A DNA stretch of 64,000 bases from Cytidiella melzeri (lineage: Eukaryota > Basidiomycota > Agaricomycetes > Polyporales > Irpicaceae). Location: contig JABYQR010000060.1 of assembly GCA_022592445.1 (NCBI GenBank), positions 62,001 to 126,000 of the forward strand, in the 5' to 3' direction. This document shows positions 12,101 to 21,441 of the stretch, piece by piece. Every line of letters begins with the position of its first letter. Positions within the stretch are counted from its first letter, which is position 1. The notes under the pieces are model-generated. The model had not been told where the DNA came from, ran no database searches, and saw nothing but the letters and a program-made list of their open reading frames with translations. Made by a program: the position numbers and the translations under genes.

Positions 12101-13609
12101 AATAGGAATCTTTTCTTTTAATCCCTTTGTTCCTTTGTGAAGATTTTCGACAATCTTATTCCCTGGGTGTCCTAGTCGATTATGCCACAACGTATAATCA
12201 TTACGACTAACTTTATTAATTGAGTCTATCTTCCTGACTAGACGTCCTTTAATCCAATAAAGTCCGGCATGATCAGGTTGACCATTTATAATCTCTTTTC
12301 CTTCATTATAAATTGTCCATCCTTTCGATGTAACACTGCTGGTGCATCCTTGTTGCAGTGCTCTAGAAGGAGAAAAGAATCTTGTAGTCGCATCTGGTAT
12401 ATAGAGGACATTGTTCAAAGTTGTGCGATGTATTTTATCTTTCACAAGGATCATGTCAAGTACGACCGTTCCTTTTCCCAATATTTTGACAGTCATATCT
12501 TTACCTGCTACAGAGCATGTACCTGCTACTGTTGCTGGTTGATACGAGATAAAGTCGTCAATTTCATTGGTAATGTGACTAGTAGCACCACTGTCGATGA
12601 GCCATTCAACGCTTTCAGTCTCACACGTGGAATACAGAGAAACGTTGATGATTTCATTATCGTGCTCGAAGACAGGTTTGGTATCTACTTGAAGATTATT
12701 TACAGTCGCTTTGTCTTTGCCTTTGCCTTTGGACTTCTTTCGTTGTCCTCCTTTCTTTCCTTTATTCTCCTTGTTACCCTGCTTGTTGTTGGTAGAAGAT
12801 CCTTGCTGATTATTTCCATTACCGCGAGACTTGTTCTGGTTAGGTTTCCCTTTATCCCAGTGCTGACTCGTAGTATGGTTAGAAAGCCCACACTTCTTGC
12901 ATTTTTCCTTCGGTAAACGCGTGGTCTGCGTAATCCGATTCGCATTTTCACTGTTTGAACCCTTTCGACGTAACTCTTCCGCAAGTATCTTGGGGATGAG
13001 CGTGTCAAACTTAATTTCTTCGGGTTTTGCAACAGTGCCAATGTATGCAGAAATGGCGGTTTCATATGACGTTGGTAAAGCCCACAAAAGAATATGAACT
13101 TTAATTTGATCATCAAGGTCTAACCCAGCAACTTTGGTATCTCCAATCTTAGTACGGAAGCCTTGAATTTGTACGTTCATATCCTTAGACTCATCAAAAG
13201 TTGAGCTAAGTAGGTTTCTGAACGCAACAGAGCTTGCTAAGACTGATGTCTTCTCAAAATCTGTTTTCAACTTCTTCCACACTGCGGAGGCCAAATCCTC
13301 TCCTTCAAGATAGGATTGCAAAGTAATGTCAAGGTAAATATTGAAATAAGCTAAAGCGCGTTGGTTCCGAATTTCCCAATCCTTAAGTTCCTTCTTCTCA
13401 TCAGAAGTGTCAGGAGGTGCAGTAGTCGTACCAGAACCTGAACTGGTTGCAGCTGCTGCGGGTAAGGTAGGTTTTGTTTCAGTTCCATTCACGATTAACC
13501 AAGTGTTTGAATATCTGAACAAGCCAATCATAGCGGTGGACCATTTCTTGTAGTTTGAACCGTCAAAGACGATCATTTGACTACCGCTAATCTTTCCTGG
13601 TTCAGCCAT
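9143..13609 (-). CDS. Copia Gag-Pol polyprotein
   Basis: One uninterrupted frame of about 1,488 residues from the ATG at 13609 (MAEPGKISG). Order along the protein: Gag with a zinc-knuckle-like CKKCGLSNHTTSQH; aspartic protease with EWLIDSGATSH; GAG-pre-integrase with LWHNRLGHPG and a CHGC pair; integrase with HSDLIEY, RCDGGTEF and GRAERW (the D,D,E triad); reverse transcriptase with LILYVDDIF; RNase H with GYSDADWAEN and SMESEYMAL. Protease-integrase-RT order defines Ty1/copia. No stop or frameshift was found, so the element may still be competent. The start codon overlaps the stop of an upstream ORF as TAATG. Confidence 0.95.
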   Translation of the reverse strand: MAEPGKISGSQMIVFDGSNYKKWSTAMIGLFRYSNTWLIVNGTETKPTLPAAAATSSGSGTTTAPPDTSDEKKELKDWEIRNQRALAYFNIYLDITLQSYLEGEDLASAVWKKLKTDFEKTSVLASSVAFRNLLSSTFDESKDMNVQIQGFRTKIGDTKVAGLDLDDQIKVHILLWALPTSYETAISAYIGTVAKPEEIKFDTLIPKILAEELRRKGSNSENANRITQTTRLPKEKCKKCGLSNHTTSQHWDKGKPNQNKSRGNGNNQQGSSTNNKQGNKENKGKKGGQRKKSKGKGKDKATVNNLQVDTKPVFEHDNEIINVSLYSTCETESVEWLIDSGATSHITNEIDDFISYQPATVAGTCSVAGKDMTVKILGKGTVVLDMILVKDKIHRTTLNNVLYIPDATTRFFSPSRALQQGCTSSVTSKGWTIYNEGKEIINGQPDHAGLYWIKGRLVRKIDSINKVSRNDYTLWHNRLGHPGNKIVENLHKGTKGLKEKIPIPSTISPCHGCQVGKGKRQPFPPSMSRATEVLELTHSDLIEYSTTSIDGYKYGMTCLDDASSHGMLYYLKHKDEAFTRFKEYKSWAENQTGKKMKKFRCDGGTEFINNEFKDYLKEHGIELQMSVPYTPQQNGRAERWQQTIKYKAEALRQQAGLSNGFWKLTCEAAVYLNNCLPNVRLNWQTPIESFLGIKPDISMLRVFGCRAYVHVPIKSRQNKLSPKATPMIFVGYEPGVKGYRFWDKQRIVIARDAVFDETHFPYRKDITPSKQPLVGDNSDNNTVPPHDNFSPFEENDEQGHQDSDDGDDDHPEHQEPTHPSRKQQQFPSAPVLDKEPQPQIKRGPKPKPPLQPPINQNKRSTAGKNPKLSMRPVDMQKALEKQVAKDKKEEQNELRLRAEWNSRTRARSPIAGPSRLRIPLRSGTSSRQPSRSPSVEPGPEHQTLSGGLTDDDDSAEIDDETLNSITAYSINEYPQTWKQAMKRDDQDQWFAAAQDEIDSQMKNKTWTLVRRPDASRKIVKCKWVFTIKSDGRYKARLVAKGFTQVEGIDYQETFSPVARFESIRMLLAIAALEDWEIEALDVKTAFLYGELDEEIYMEQPEGFVEKGTENHVCLLKKAIYGLKQASRTWNIKIHNTLIELGFDRIHSDAGVYVYRQQGGNLILILYVDDIFPIGNSKLAMSALKKNLMDRYEMRDLGEAKLILGMRVQRDRKAKTILLDQESYIQEALKRFNMANANPVRTPLPSGAVLQKADSDYKADSGLLRQYQALIGTLIYVMIGTRPDISYAVIRLSQYMSNPTDHHYKSAKYILRYLLGTQSYAIKYNGSSNAGIIGYSDADWAENKDDRHSTTGYVFLLAEGAISWTSKKQKTVALSSMESEYMALCETSKQCYWLRTVLKELDLKQQEPTILCCDNHGAIYFTKNPKIESRSKHIDIRYHYVREFVENKNAELYAVPTEEQIADIMTKSLAFQKQSYFSGRLGLIDLNTH

Positions 13610-14007
13610 TATAACCAAAAGCAATCAAGGATCAAGTCGTAGTACGGAATGTACACTTCAGAGATATGAGGTACTACAGGTGCAATTACAGGTGATGACG
13701 TCTGTTTAGAAGTTTCTTCTAGAAGATCTTCGACTTCGGTGTTTTCTCCGGAATCTGAGTTCTTATCTAGAGATTGACTGGATGTGTCACCAATGTAAGT
13801 TGTGCCTGTGATGATCTCTGATGGTTCCTGATCTATTACTACTTCTGGTTCGTTGTTCTGTGGTTCTGATTCTCGACGATTTGCTAAGTCTAGAAGGTAT
13901 GAATTGACTAAAGCAGGTACGTCAAGATGCGGTACAGATCCTATGTAACCTCTAATGAGTTCTTTCTGATGTTCAAAAGGTTCAAGATATCGGTCCTGTG
14001 TTACCAA
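13609..14007 (-). CDS. Leader ORF C of the copia element, overlapping the gag start
   Basis: The stop TAA shares its last base with the gag ATG (TAATG at 13607-13611), a layout used elsewhere for termination-reinitiation. The frame stays open upstream to about 14180 but I found no ATG in it, so translation would need splicing or a non-AUG start. The product is acidic and Ser/Glu-rich with no motif I know. It could be a Gag extension reached by frameshift, or a chance open frame; the precise overlap favours function. Confidence 0.4.
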   Translation of the reverse strand: MVTQDRYLEPFEHQKELIRGYIGSVPHLDVPALVNSYLLDLANRRESEPQNNEPEVVIDQEPSEIITGTTYIGDTSSQSLDKNSDSGENTEVEDLLEETSKQTSSPVIAPVVPHISEVYIPYYDLILDCFWL

Positions 14008-14392
14008 TGCAATAATTCTATAAACTTCGTTTAAATCTGCTTCAAACGAATATCTATAGCGGTTAGGGCACGGTTGTGTTTCACAGGGTCTTGCAACACT
14101 GTCGACGTCACAAAAGTTCTCTGAGTCAAAGAGGTGAAATTCGGAATTCGTACACGCTAATGAAGCCAGAGTACAACGTTACAAACTATGTAAAGAAAAG
14201 TCATAAAAGTTCGTCAGAATGCGCTACGTGATGGTCGTGACTCGAAGCAGAACGAGAGAGAGATAGAGAAAATATACAAGTACACTACGGACTACGCTAA
14301 TGAAAATGACCGTTTGTAAAAGTATAAATGTACACATCGCGATATTTTATAATATACAGTGCGCGGTATAGTTCGATTTGCAGAGAGTCCGT

Positions 14393-15307
14393 TCAAAGAG
14401 AAGACGATCCAGGCTCTAAAGAAGGCTCGAGCGCAGCGGGCTCGATCTTTACCTCCTTCATTTTGCCTTTAAATTCTTCCTCCCTATGAAAGATGCTCAT
14501 CCAGTCTTCCTTCTTCTCCATACGTCTCTGAGTCAGCCAGACCAGCTGGTGATCGCTAAGATGATCGCGACCATTGAAGACCTCCATCGCTGTGTGAAAG
14601 TCTGCAACTGAGATAAAGTACGTGTTCCAGATATTATCACAGTCCGGCCACTGTCCCCTCTTGAGCATGAGGTAAATCCGGGCACAGGCTGTGATCTCCT
14701 TGATCCGCTGAGACTTGGCAAATTCCTCCAGCTCCTCGACCATCTCACGATAGTGCTCGCATTTGTTGCCCATGCTAACGACCATTGTATCAACCAGTCC
14801 CCTAGAGCGTAAGCACAGCTCATTGGGCGTAAAGTTGGGATGGTTAACGTGTTGCATGGCGAGGATGGAACAAACTTGCTCCGGCCTGAAAACCTCCCCC
14901 TTTGGTCCATCCACGCCATAAACCATACCACACGAATAGACAGGCGAAGCCGGCCTAGTGTCTGTACGATCAACGTGGACCCAGTCGTCGAATGAAAAGG
15001 TGGGAATGACTGGTTGGGGAGCGTATACCGTTGGCCATGAATCTTCAACCTGTCCCTCCTCCTGAGTAGTGGAGGACGGAACCGGAGTAGGCTCGGCAGC
15101 AGAAGCGGCCTGGACTACTGGTTCTGAAGAATCATGAGAAACTGGTGAACTGATATTTAAACCGTTCATACCATCAACGATATCCGGAATGACCGGTGTA
15201 GGCGGATTGACCATTGTAGAAGAAGTCTGTGGAGATGCAAAATTATTTAATGCCTGGGCAACCATGTCCCAAAGCGATAATCCTGCACTCACAAAAGGCG
15301 GTGGCAT
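14393..15307 (-). CDS. Leader ORF A of the copia element, unknown 304-residue protein
   Basis: It starts with ATG (MPPPFVSAG). The N-terminal half is Pro/Ser/Thr-rich. The C-terminal half (about 130-290) looks globular, with FRPEQVCSILAMQHVNHPNF, an ELEEFAKSQRIKEI helix and WPDCDNIWNTYF. I do not recognise the family. Its position between the 5' LTR and gag on the coding strand, and its length, suggest an element-encoded accessory protein or a captured host fragment. Confidence 0.55.
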   Translation of the reverse strand: MPPPFVSAGLSLWDMVAQALNNFASPQTSSTMVNPPTPVIPDIVDGMNGLNISSPVSHDSSEPVVQAASAAEPTPVPSSTTQEEGQVEDSWPTVYAPQPVIPTFSFDDWVHVDRTDTRPASPVYSCGMVYGVDGPKGEVFRPEQVCSILAMQHVNHPNFTPNELCLRSRGLVDTMVVSMGNKCEHYREMVEELEEFAKSQRIKEITACARIYLMLKRGQWPDCDNIWNTYFISVADFHTAMEVFNGRDHLSDHQLVWLTQRRMEKKEDWMSIFHREEEFKGKMKEVKIEPAALEPSLEPGSSSL

Positions 15308-15422
15308 TGGAGTAGGATGACGATGGGGATGAGGGTGCGACGGCGACGCAGATCGGCGAGGAGGTGCAGCATTAACCCTGGAAGAACTTTGGGTTTGATG
15401 CGCCCTGATTTCCGCACTGACG

Positions 15423-15803
15423 TTACGAGGCCTTCGTCTTATAAATCCAATTCCGCCTCACGATTGGCTTCATCAATGATCGATTAACCTCTCGGAGGTG
15501 CCTTTGCCTATCACTCTGCCTGAACCTGTCCCAGCCATGACGACCGAGAAGGCTGTACTCCATCGATTCCATGCGCCTGACTCCGTCCCTGTCAACGTAG
15601 TTGACATTGATCCTGGCATCCTGAGCATCGGTTTGACTCATACGGATAGAGATGGGAGTTGCTGAACTCCTTATCTCCATAACGATGGGGTGACCCATAC
15701 GGTCAAACCGAGTGTAATCATGAACGCGGTAGGGATCATTGGGAGAATGGGGAGCGAAGCGGGCATTGACGCGACGGGAAGTGCGGCGAGAGTTGTTCGG
15801 CAT
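15423..15803 (-). CDS. Leader ORF B of the copia element, unknown 126-residue basic protein
   Basis: ATG at 15803 (MPNNSRRTSRR). The product is Arg-rich throughout (RRVNARF, RFRQSDRQRHLREVNR). No family was recognised. It could bind nucleic acid by composition alone. It lies upstream of ORF A on the same strand inside the element leader. Confidence 0.4.
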   Translation of the reverse strand: MPNNSRRTSRRVNARFAPHSPNDPYRVHDYTRFDRMGHPIVMEIRSSATPISIRMSQTDAQDARINVNYVDRDGVRRMESMEYSLLGRHGWDRFRQSDRQRHLREVNRSLMKPIVRRNWIYKTKAS

Positions 15804-16578
15804 CTTCAAAAATATAATGGTCTGGAAGAAAGAATCGAAAGTATAAGATTTATGTCGTCGTATTCAATCCACAACACTTTCCTTGAGAAAGTCCTGGGGA
15901 TTGCTAATGGAAAAGTCGAATGTGAGTAAAAGTTTTCCACAAGTGATTCAAGACGAGTATGACCACTTGCAACTTCGACTTCTACCAGTCGGTATGATAC
16001 GACAAAACATAATGGCGCATGTAAGAAACACCACGAAGTATTGGAGAGTCCACAATCTCCGTGATACCAAAAGTAAAAGTGGACGACATGCCTCAAGAAA
16101 TTCTACAGCTACAAAAAGCGGCGATTTCTAATTCCAGGACTGACTGACGTGCGCCAACACGAAGGTCCTAGGCCTCTAAGTCACGAGCTTAGAGTGCCAC
16201 TCAACACTACCCTCCTATTGTACTACTCCGCGATCTACCACTTGTACAAGTGGGAGCTTGTTCCTCCACCACCGGATTTTACACTGCGTGTTAGGCAGAT
16301 TCCGCGTAATGCACGACTCGTTAAAGTCGAGAACCACCAAGGGTGGCTTAAGTATTCAGCTGGGTTGGGAGTGCGTACGCAAGGGGCAAGTAGGTGAGGG
16401 AATTAGCTGTAGAAGATCAGTTGGGAATATTGTATTCGAAGCTGAGGCAGTCAACCAGTACAACTCTACTACTACTATGTGGCCAAACAAAGTAAAGTAG
16501 AGAAACTTACTTATAAGAAAGCTTGGGGGATACTGGTTGGTGGATGTCGTTGAGAGTGTGGATGTAGTTAAGTTAAAA
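15804..16578. other. Copia 5' leader without a recognised gene
   Basis: About 770 bp between leader ORF B and the primer-binding region. No convincing coding motif was seen. It probably forms the packaged untranslated leader. Confidence 0.4.
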
Positions 16579-16594
16579 GCCGGGGCTCATAACC
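16579..16594 (-). other. Putative primer-binding site next to the 5' LTR
   Basis: The minus strand directly after the 5' LTR reads GGTTATGAGCCCCGGC. The position is right for tRNA or half-tRNA priming; the specific tRNA was not established. Confidence 0.45.
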
Positions 16595-17106
16595 TAACAA
16601 AGTGGAATATGTGTGCGAGGGGTAGAGGCTGTTAAGCTTCGAAGATGAGTCTTATTATTCTTGCTGCTTCAGCAGCTCTGCTTATATACATGTCTGTATC
16701 TACTTATGTAAGCGACTACTATACATGTCTACTTCAGCTATTCTACTGTACTACTAAGTGCATGACTCATGCATGACTCATGCTTGTACCAGAGGCGTAC
16801 ATAATGAGTAAATGACTCATGCTAGTACTTGTCCTCAGATGTATGCTTTAGGCATCCTCTGGAGTCATATGTGCTTTCCATGTCATTTCCTATGCTACTA
16901 GAACACAGGCGTACATATATGACTAGTATTACTACAACCCATATCTGTACGTCTCAGCTAATGTGATGGTTACTACTAGAGTTTCCATATACGGTTACAT
17001 AATTCCCATACTAAGACTGTGGGAACTCTGCTACCTAAAGCGTCCTTATAATAAGGCGTGGGAAACTACATATCATATCATATTATTATATTATATAGTT
17101 TTAACA
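16595..17106 (-). repeat. 5' LTR of the copia element (512 bp)
   Basis: Same sequence as 8563-9123 minus 49 bases. TGACTCA motifs are at 16763, 16774 and 16813. The duplication CACCG follows at 17107-17111. Confidence 0.92.
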
Positions 17107-17111
17107 CACCG
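17107..17111 (+). repeat. Copia target-site duplication, right copy (CACCG)
   Basis: Matches 8558-8562. Confidence 0.88.
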
Positions 17112-17904
17112 GCTGTCACAGAAGTTGTTTTGCCAGCTAGCACACATGGAGAGAGCAGCCACTAGCCACAGCCGACAGCCAGATGGAACTGGTAACACGA
17201 GGTGTGAATTTCGTCCTTCAGCTGGTTTACGCGTGGAAACGACGATTTCTCAGATGACAGCTTCACGCGTTTCGCACCCTCGGCTCAGCACGGAGCCACG
17301 TGCAGCCCAACTCGAGGTGTACTATTCGTGAATGTGACCCGTTTTTAAATCTCCGCCGTACATTCTTATACACTGCAGCTCTTCTATGTTTCGCGCACTT
17401 TAGGTGAGAGTGCAGTCTTTATCGTTTCTTGTTCTGCCATTCGAGGCTTACTGTTCCACGTTGTGCATATGCTAGAGCGGGCCCTTACGTATAAGAAGAG
17501 CTAGAGCAATTCAAGAACTATCCGAAACTTGTAAGGCAACCTGCCAGCGTCGTAGCTTCAACTATTTTGACACGCAACATGGCCCAATCCTCAAAGCAGG
17601 ACCCCGGAATGTTCACGCAGAGGTGCTACGTGCTGTACTCCAGAGTCATGTTTTACGTCCTCAAGAACAATTGCCTCCCACCACGTTCACATTCTTTCGA
17701 AAAAGCCTACCACGTTCACCAGCCAAATCCTCCGTCTGTGGGAAAGTTTTCCATTTCAATCTGGCTAACCAAGTCATGTTTCCTATTTAGTAAATCCGAA
17801 CGACCTCGTGTTGACCGGACAATGGGGATTTATAAAGACCGTGCACTGGGCCATCGCCCTTCTGAACTCATCTTGTTCCTCTCCCTCTCGAAGCCATCGC
17901 TGCC
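17112..17904. other. Upstream region of the kinase-like gene
   Basis: No gene recognised. The copia element sits about 800 bp upstream of the next start codon and could influence this promoter. A small ORF (17567-18088) overlaps the gene in another frame and looks like a shadow. Confidence 0.4.
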
Positions 17905-19762
17905 ATGTCTGACGAGACTGTGTTCAACATCATCTTCGAAGGCCACTCCCTCTACCCGCCAAATGAAGAAGGTCGCACTCGCTACGTTCGACTCTGCTGG
18001 CCTCGCGATCACAAAGGCGAATTCTTGCGCATGCCTATTCCAAAAGGCATCTGCACTCCCAATGGATACAAGTGGGGACACGACCTAGATGAGTTCTTCT
18101 ACGTCAGACGTTCCGAGAGTTCGTCCAACTCTCAGTCATGCTGGTCGCGCAGCATGATCAAAGATCGTAGTGAGATCTACTCCGAGAGTGCATGGAAATC
18201 AACAGATCAGGACTCTGTACCTCATGCTATAACGCCGTTTCCAGTGCTTGAGCTCAAGCTGCCGCAAGGCGAAATTCTGTCCGATTACATCTTGAACAAG
18301 CGTATCGCGAGCTTTGGTCAGATATATACTGGCTGCCCTGAGGGGAAGTGGTAGGGGTTCACCTTCGTGACGATGCCAGTGATCCTAACCCAGTGAATAT
18401 GTGCCAGTGACGACGAAACAACTCTCGTCGATCCTTCCTCCCCATCGAAGACAACCGCTGCATCATGCACGGTCAGTGAGACAGGGGATATAGTCGTTGG
18501 AAGGATTCCAGATGCTGCGCCTATCGACACTCCTGGCGACGTCTCACAAGTTTTGGTGAACAACATTGGTCCAAAAGAACCTTCCATCAGCAGCTCGACG
18601 ATTTTCAGCGATAAATTCTTTCATGTCGGCAATGGGACCTCCCCTCTCAAAAGACAAGGTTGCACCGTCGAATTGAGAGCTTACCAACCAAAATACGACT
18701 ACGAGGGATACAGTATGCCAGAAGCCTTTGGCACTGAATATGATTCGCCCTTCAGCACAGAAGATATCCCAAAGCTCGAAGAGTTTATACCCGACATGTA
18801 CCTTCCTGACTATCTACTTGTGCACGATCCTCACGACGTCTCAGTGCACTGCGACGGTTATCGCAGGGGAGAAGACGACTTTGCTGCCTTCAGTGAACTC
18901 CCTCCGCCTCCTCGAAAATACAGACGTGCTCAACCGGAAATTCTTAAAACGAAGCTGGGCGATGCTCCCGAGTCAGAGTCTTGGAAGGAGCGCGAGACTG
19001 TCGCGCATCTGTATCTGCACCAGAACAACTGCATCGGTGTCGGCCACCACTCTTTCGTCTATCGTGCCCCGTTGGAGCTCCCGCCGCCTTTGTCCGCTCG
19101 GTCAAGAAACGGCCGTGTGATAGTCGCAGCCAAGATTGCCATGCACCCCGACAGGAAACGCGAAATGCTCAAGAACGAGGGTGAGATCTACAACAAGTTG
19201 CCGAAGCACATGTCTGAGAATTGGTGCGGCTACAATTTGGTCGCGCCTATTCCGCACCCTGTTCCTGTGGGTCCTATCGTACCAAAGTTTTACGGCTACT
19301 ACGTGCCATTCGAGGACTCTGAGGAGGACGGCGACCCAAGTCCTGTCTTGCTTCTCGAGGAATGTGGGGAGCCGATCAAGCCACATAGGCTGACTGTCGA
19401 TCAGAAGTACGATAATTCCGCTCTCGTATTTCCTTCCCACTCAACAAATTGATTGATTCTCTATGACTCGTAGGACCGAATGTTATTCTCTCATGTACCG
19501 TCTCCATCGCGAGAACGTGGTGCAAAACTCCTTCTTCGTCCGAAACATCCTTCGACAGCCAGGCCCTCTGCACGTCGCTCCGGAAGAGCGTTCTGACGAT
19601 ACTCCAAGTTTTCGAATCATCGACTTTGGGACGGCAACAATTTACAAACAGGAACTGCGATCAAAATCGGATTACAATGCTCTCGTCAAGAAGGAATTCC
19701 GATCAGAGAATAGACTGGCTCGTGACGAGCTGGAGCTTGATGACGAGGATTTTCACTTTTGA
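17905..19762 (+). CDS. Divergent protein-kinase-like protein (mushroom type)
   Basis: Three exons join in phase: about 17905-18349, 18409-19406 and 19474-19762 (introns GTAGGG...CCAG and GTACGA...GTAG). The N-terminal half is a poorly conserved extension. The kinase-like fold follows: glycine-loop-like GVGHHSFVYRAPL, IVAAKIA with the lysine, EGEIYNKL for helix C, hinge PVLLLEECGEP, then NSFFVRNIL where HRD..N is expected, and FRIIDFGTA for DFG. The HRD aspartate is absent, as I recall for the QGSFFVRN-type kinase-like proteins common in Agaricomycetes, so catalytic activity is doubtful. Expected role: cytosolic pseudokinase or unusual kinase; substrate unknown. Confidence 0.75.
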
Positions 19763-20322
19763 CCGTGACTACTAGCAAATTGTCCAATGTTGGTTCTAGA
19801 TAAGAGGTTCTGTACGTTGGTTTTCTGGGTGACATACAACAAGATATCCTCTCGCGTCTTGGCTTTCGATTACAGTGCTTCATATGTTTCTTGGAATAGA
19901 ATCGACATGACTCGTATCTGTTAACTGTTCTTCCAAGTCAGTGACGATGATGTCGTACACGCACACTGTGAACGTTGTGAGCAAGCCATTGAATATCTAT
20001 AGTATAGTAGCGGCAAAAAATGTTGCGATACTGCGAGCGCGCAATATTCCTCATTGTGCGAGCTCAGTTCCGCACTTTTTTTTTGGTTCTGTTTTCAATT
20101 TCTACACACTAATCACAATGAAAAAAACAATCACATCCTTGGTAAAGAAAGCTTGATCTGCATCGTGTGCAAAAACCAACTGTGCGCTTGCAGTGTCGCA
20201 AGACTCCTTTTTGCCGCTATTGTATAAACCGCCCAAAGTTCGTATCAAGTTCCGTAATCACTCAGGCTGGTGAGCTCACCCACAGCCAACGGTGGTTAGC
20301 CAAAGCTTGCTGCAGTTGCGAC
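19763..20322. other. Intergenic gap after the kinase-like gene
   Basis: Low-complexity AT-rich stretches and short ORFs only; no motif recognised. Confidence 0.4.
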
Positions 20323-21395
20323 ATGCATCGAAATGTGCGGGACATTGAATACGGAGTCAAAACTCTCAGAGCACTGCCTGGATTCAAACGTGTCCCGGAG
20401 TCCAAACTCTTAAAATTCCTGCTAGACGTCTATCTTGTTGGCTTGGGTGTGCGGTAAGCACTCTAAAACTTTTGTCTAGTAGTGCAAACTTGATCTGACT
20501 CCGGCGGTCTTGCGATGGCCCTTGACAGAACAGGGTTTTTGTTCGACGCGTTCGCTGTCTCTGGCACCGCTAGACCCAGTGGCAGTCGGAACTCCAGCAG
20601 TACTGCCACCTCCATACTAAGTCAAGCATTAGTTTCTTTGCGCGAGGTATCGTGTTGCTCTGCCTCGTCCACGCTTCGTCCTCATCTAAACTTCTCTGAA
20701 TAGGTTATATCCGCGTTTCAGCCAGTGGTGTTAACCTATGTCGTAGCCTGCGATGATCACTTCTTCATCAACAGGCCTCTATTTCTAAAACGTTTTCCAG
20801 TGCACCACGAACACAACCGGGCAGGACAACCCTCAGACTGGGTTAGGTTTGTGTCCCTTGCAGAGACAAATCCCACCGTCGTAAGTCTCTTCAGTTTCCT
20901 CAACTTGGTAATATAAAACCAGCCTTCCATTGTATTTAGACACTCTTGCCGCAAGGTGTCAATACGCTGTTGAACACGTTGACCGCTCTTTGTACGATGT
21001 ATAACACACCAACGTGTCCACCCTTGCTTGTCCTTGACGTCGCTCACCACAAAATCCCTGCGATGGACCTCATACCGTTTACCGCTCTCCTCCTCGAGTA
21101 TCCCGTGGCATACGTACCAGACACAGCTTCGTCCATGTCGTCTGGGTTACTCAGCAATGTAGATCTAGAGGTCTACTCATGCTCACTTGTATGGCACAGT
21201 GAGATCCAGGCGGCTGTAGGCACATCAGCGCACACCTTTATGCAATTTTCGTGTCCCCGTTCGCTAACAGAAGAAACCGGGGACCTTACAAGCCGTCTGC
21301 GAGAACGTTTCGTCACTCGGATCAACGACGCAGGGTTGCAGTGCGAACTCCTGGTCACAAGCCGCACTGAACGTCTAGACCGCGTCGCATTGTAG
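20323..21395 (+). CDS. C1orf74/UPF0739 (DUF4504)-like protein
   Basis: Exons 20323-20453, 20529-20646, 20704-20880 and 20940-21395 sum to 882 nt with consistent phases, giving 293 residues. The start is MHRNVRDIEYG. The most telling segment is LLVLDVAHHKIPAMDLIPFTALLLEYPVAYVPD, similar to the conserved block of the C1orf74 family as I remember it; the assignment is tentative. Function in that family is unknown. The gene converges on the PPWD1 gene with only about 46 bp between stop codons. Confidence 0.6.
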
Positions 21396-21441
21396 ATGGA
21401 AGCAGAATTTGGCATCTATAGTGCTCGCGCGCACAGTGCGT

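Larger units (their letters stand above)
8563..17106 (-). mobile_element. Full-length Ty1/copia LTR retrotransposon with a 3-kb leader
   Basis: The 8,544-bp element reads on the minus strand, so the 5' LTR is at 16595-17106 and the 3' LTR at 8563-9123. It has a 5-bp duplication CACCG, a polypurine tract beside the 3' LTR (complement of 9124-9132), a putative primer-binding site beside the 5' LTR and an intact gag-pol. It is longer than the usual 5-6 kb because about 3 kb separates the 5' LTR from Gag; that leader carries three more ORFs. Apart from one 49-bp indel I see no difference between the LTRs, so insertion is recent. Confidence 0.93.

Noticed and set aside
12269..12916. 215-codon ORF antisense to copia gag-pol
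   Set aside because: It is opposite a clearly conserved protease/integrase coding region and shows no motif; a shadow ORF.
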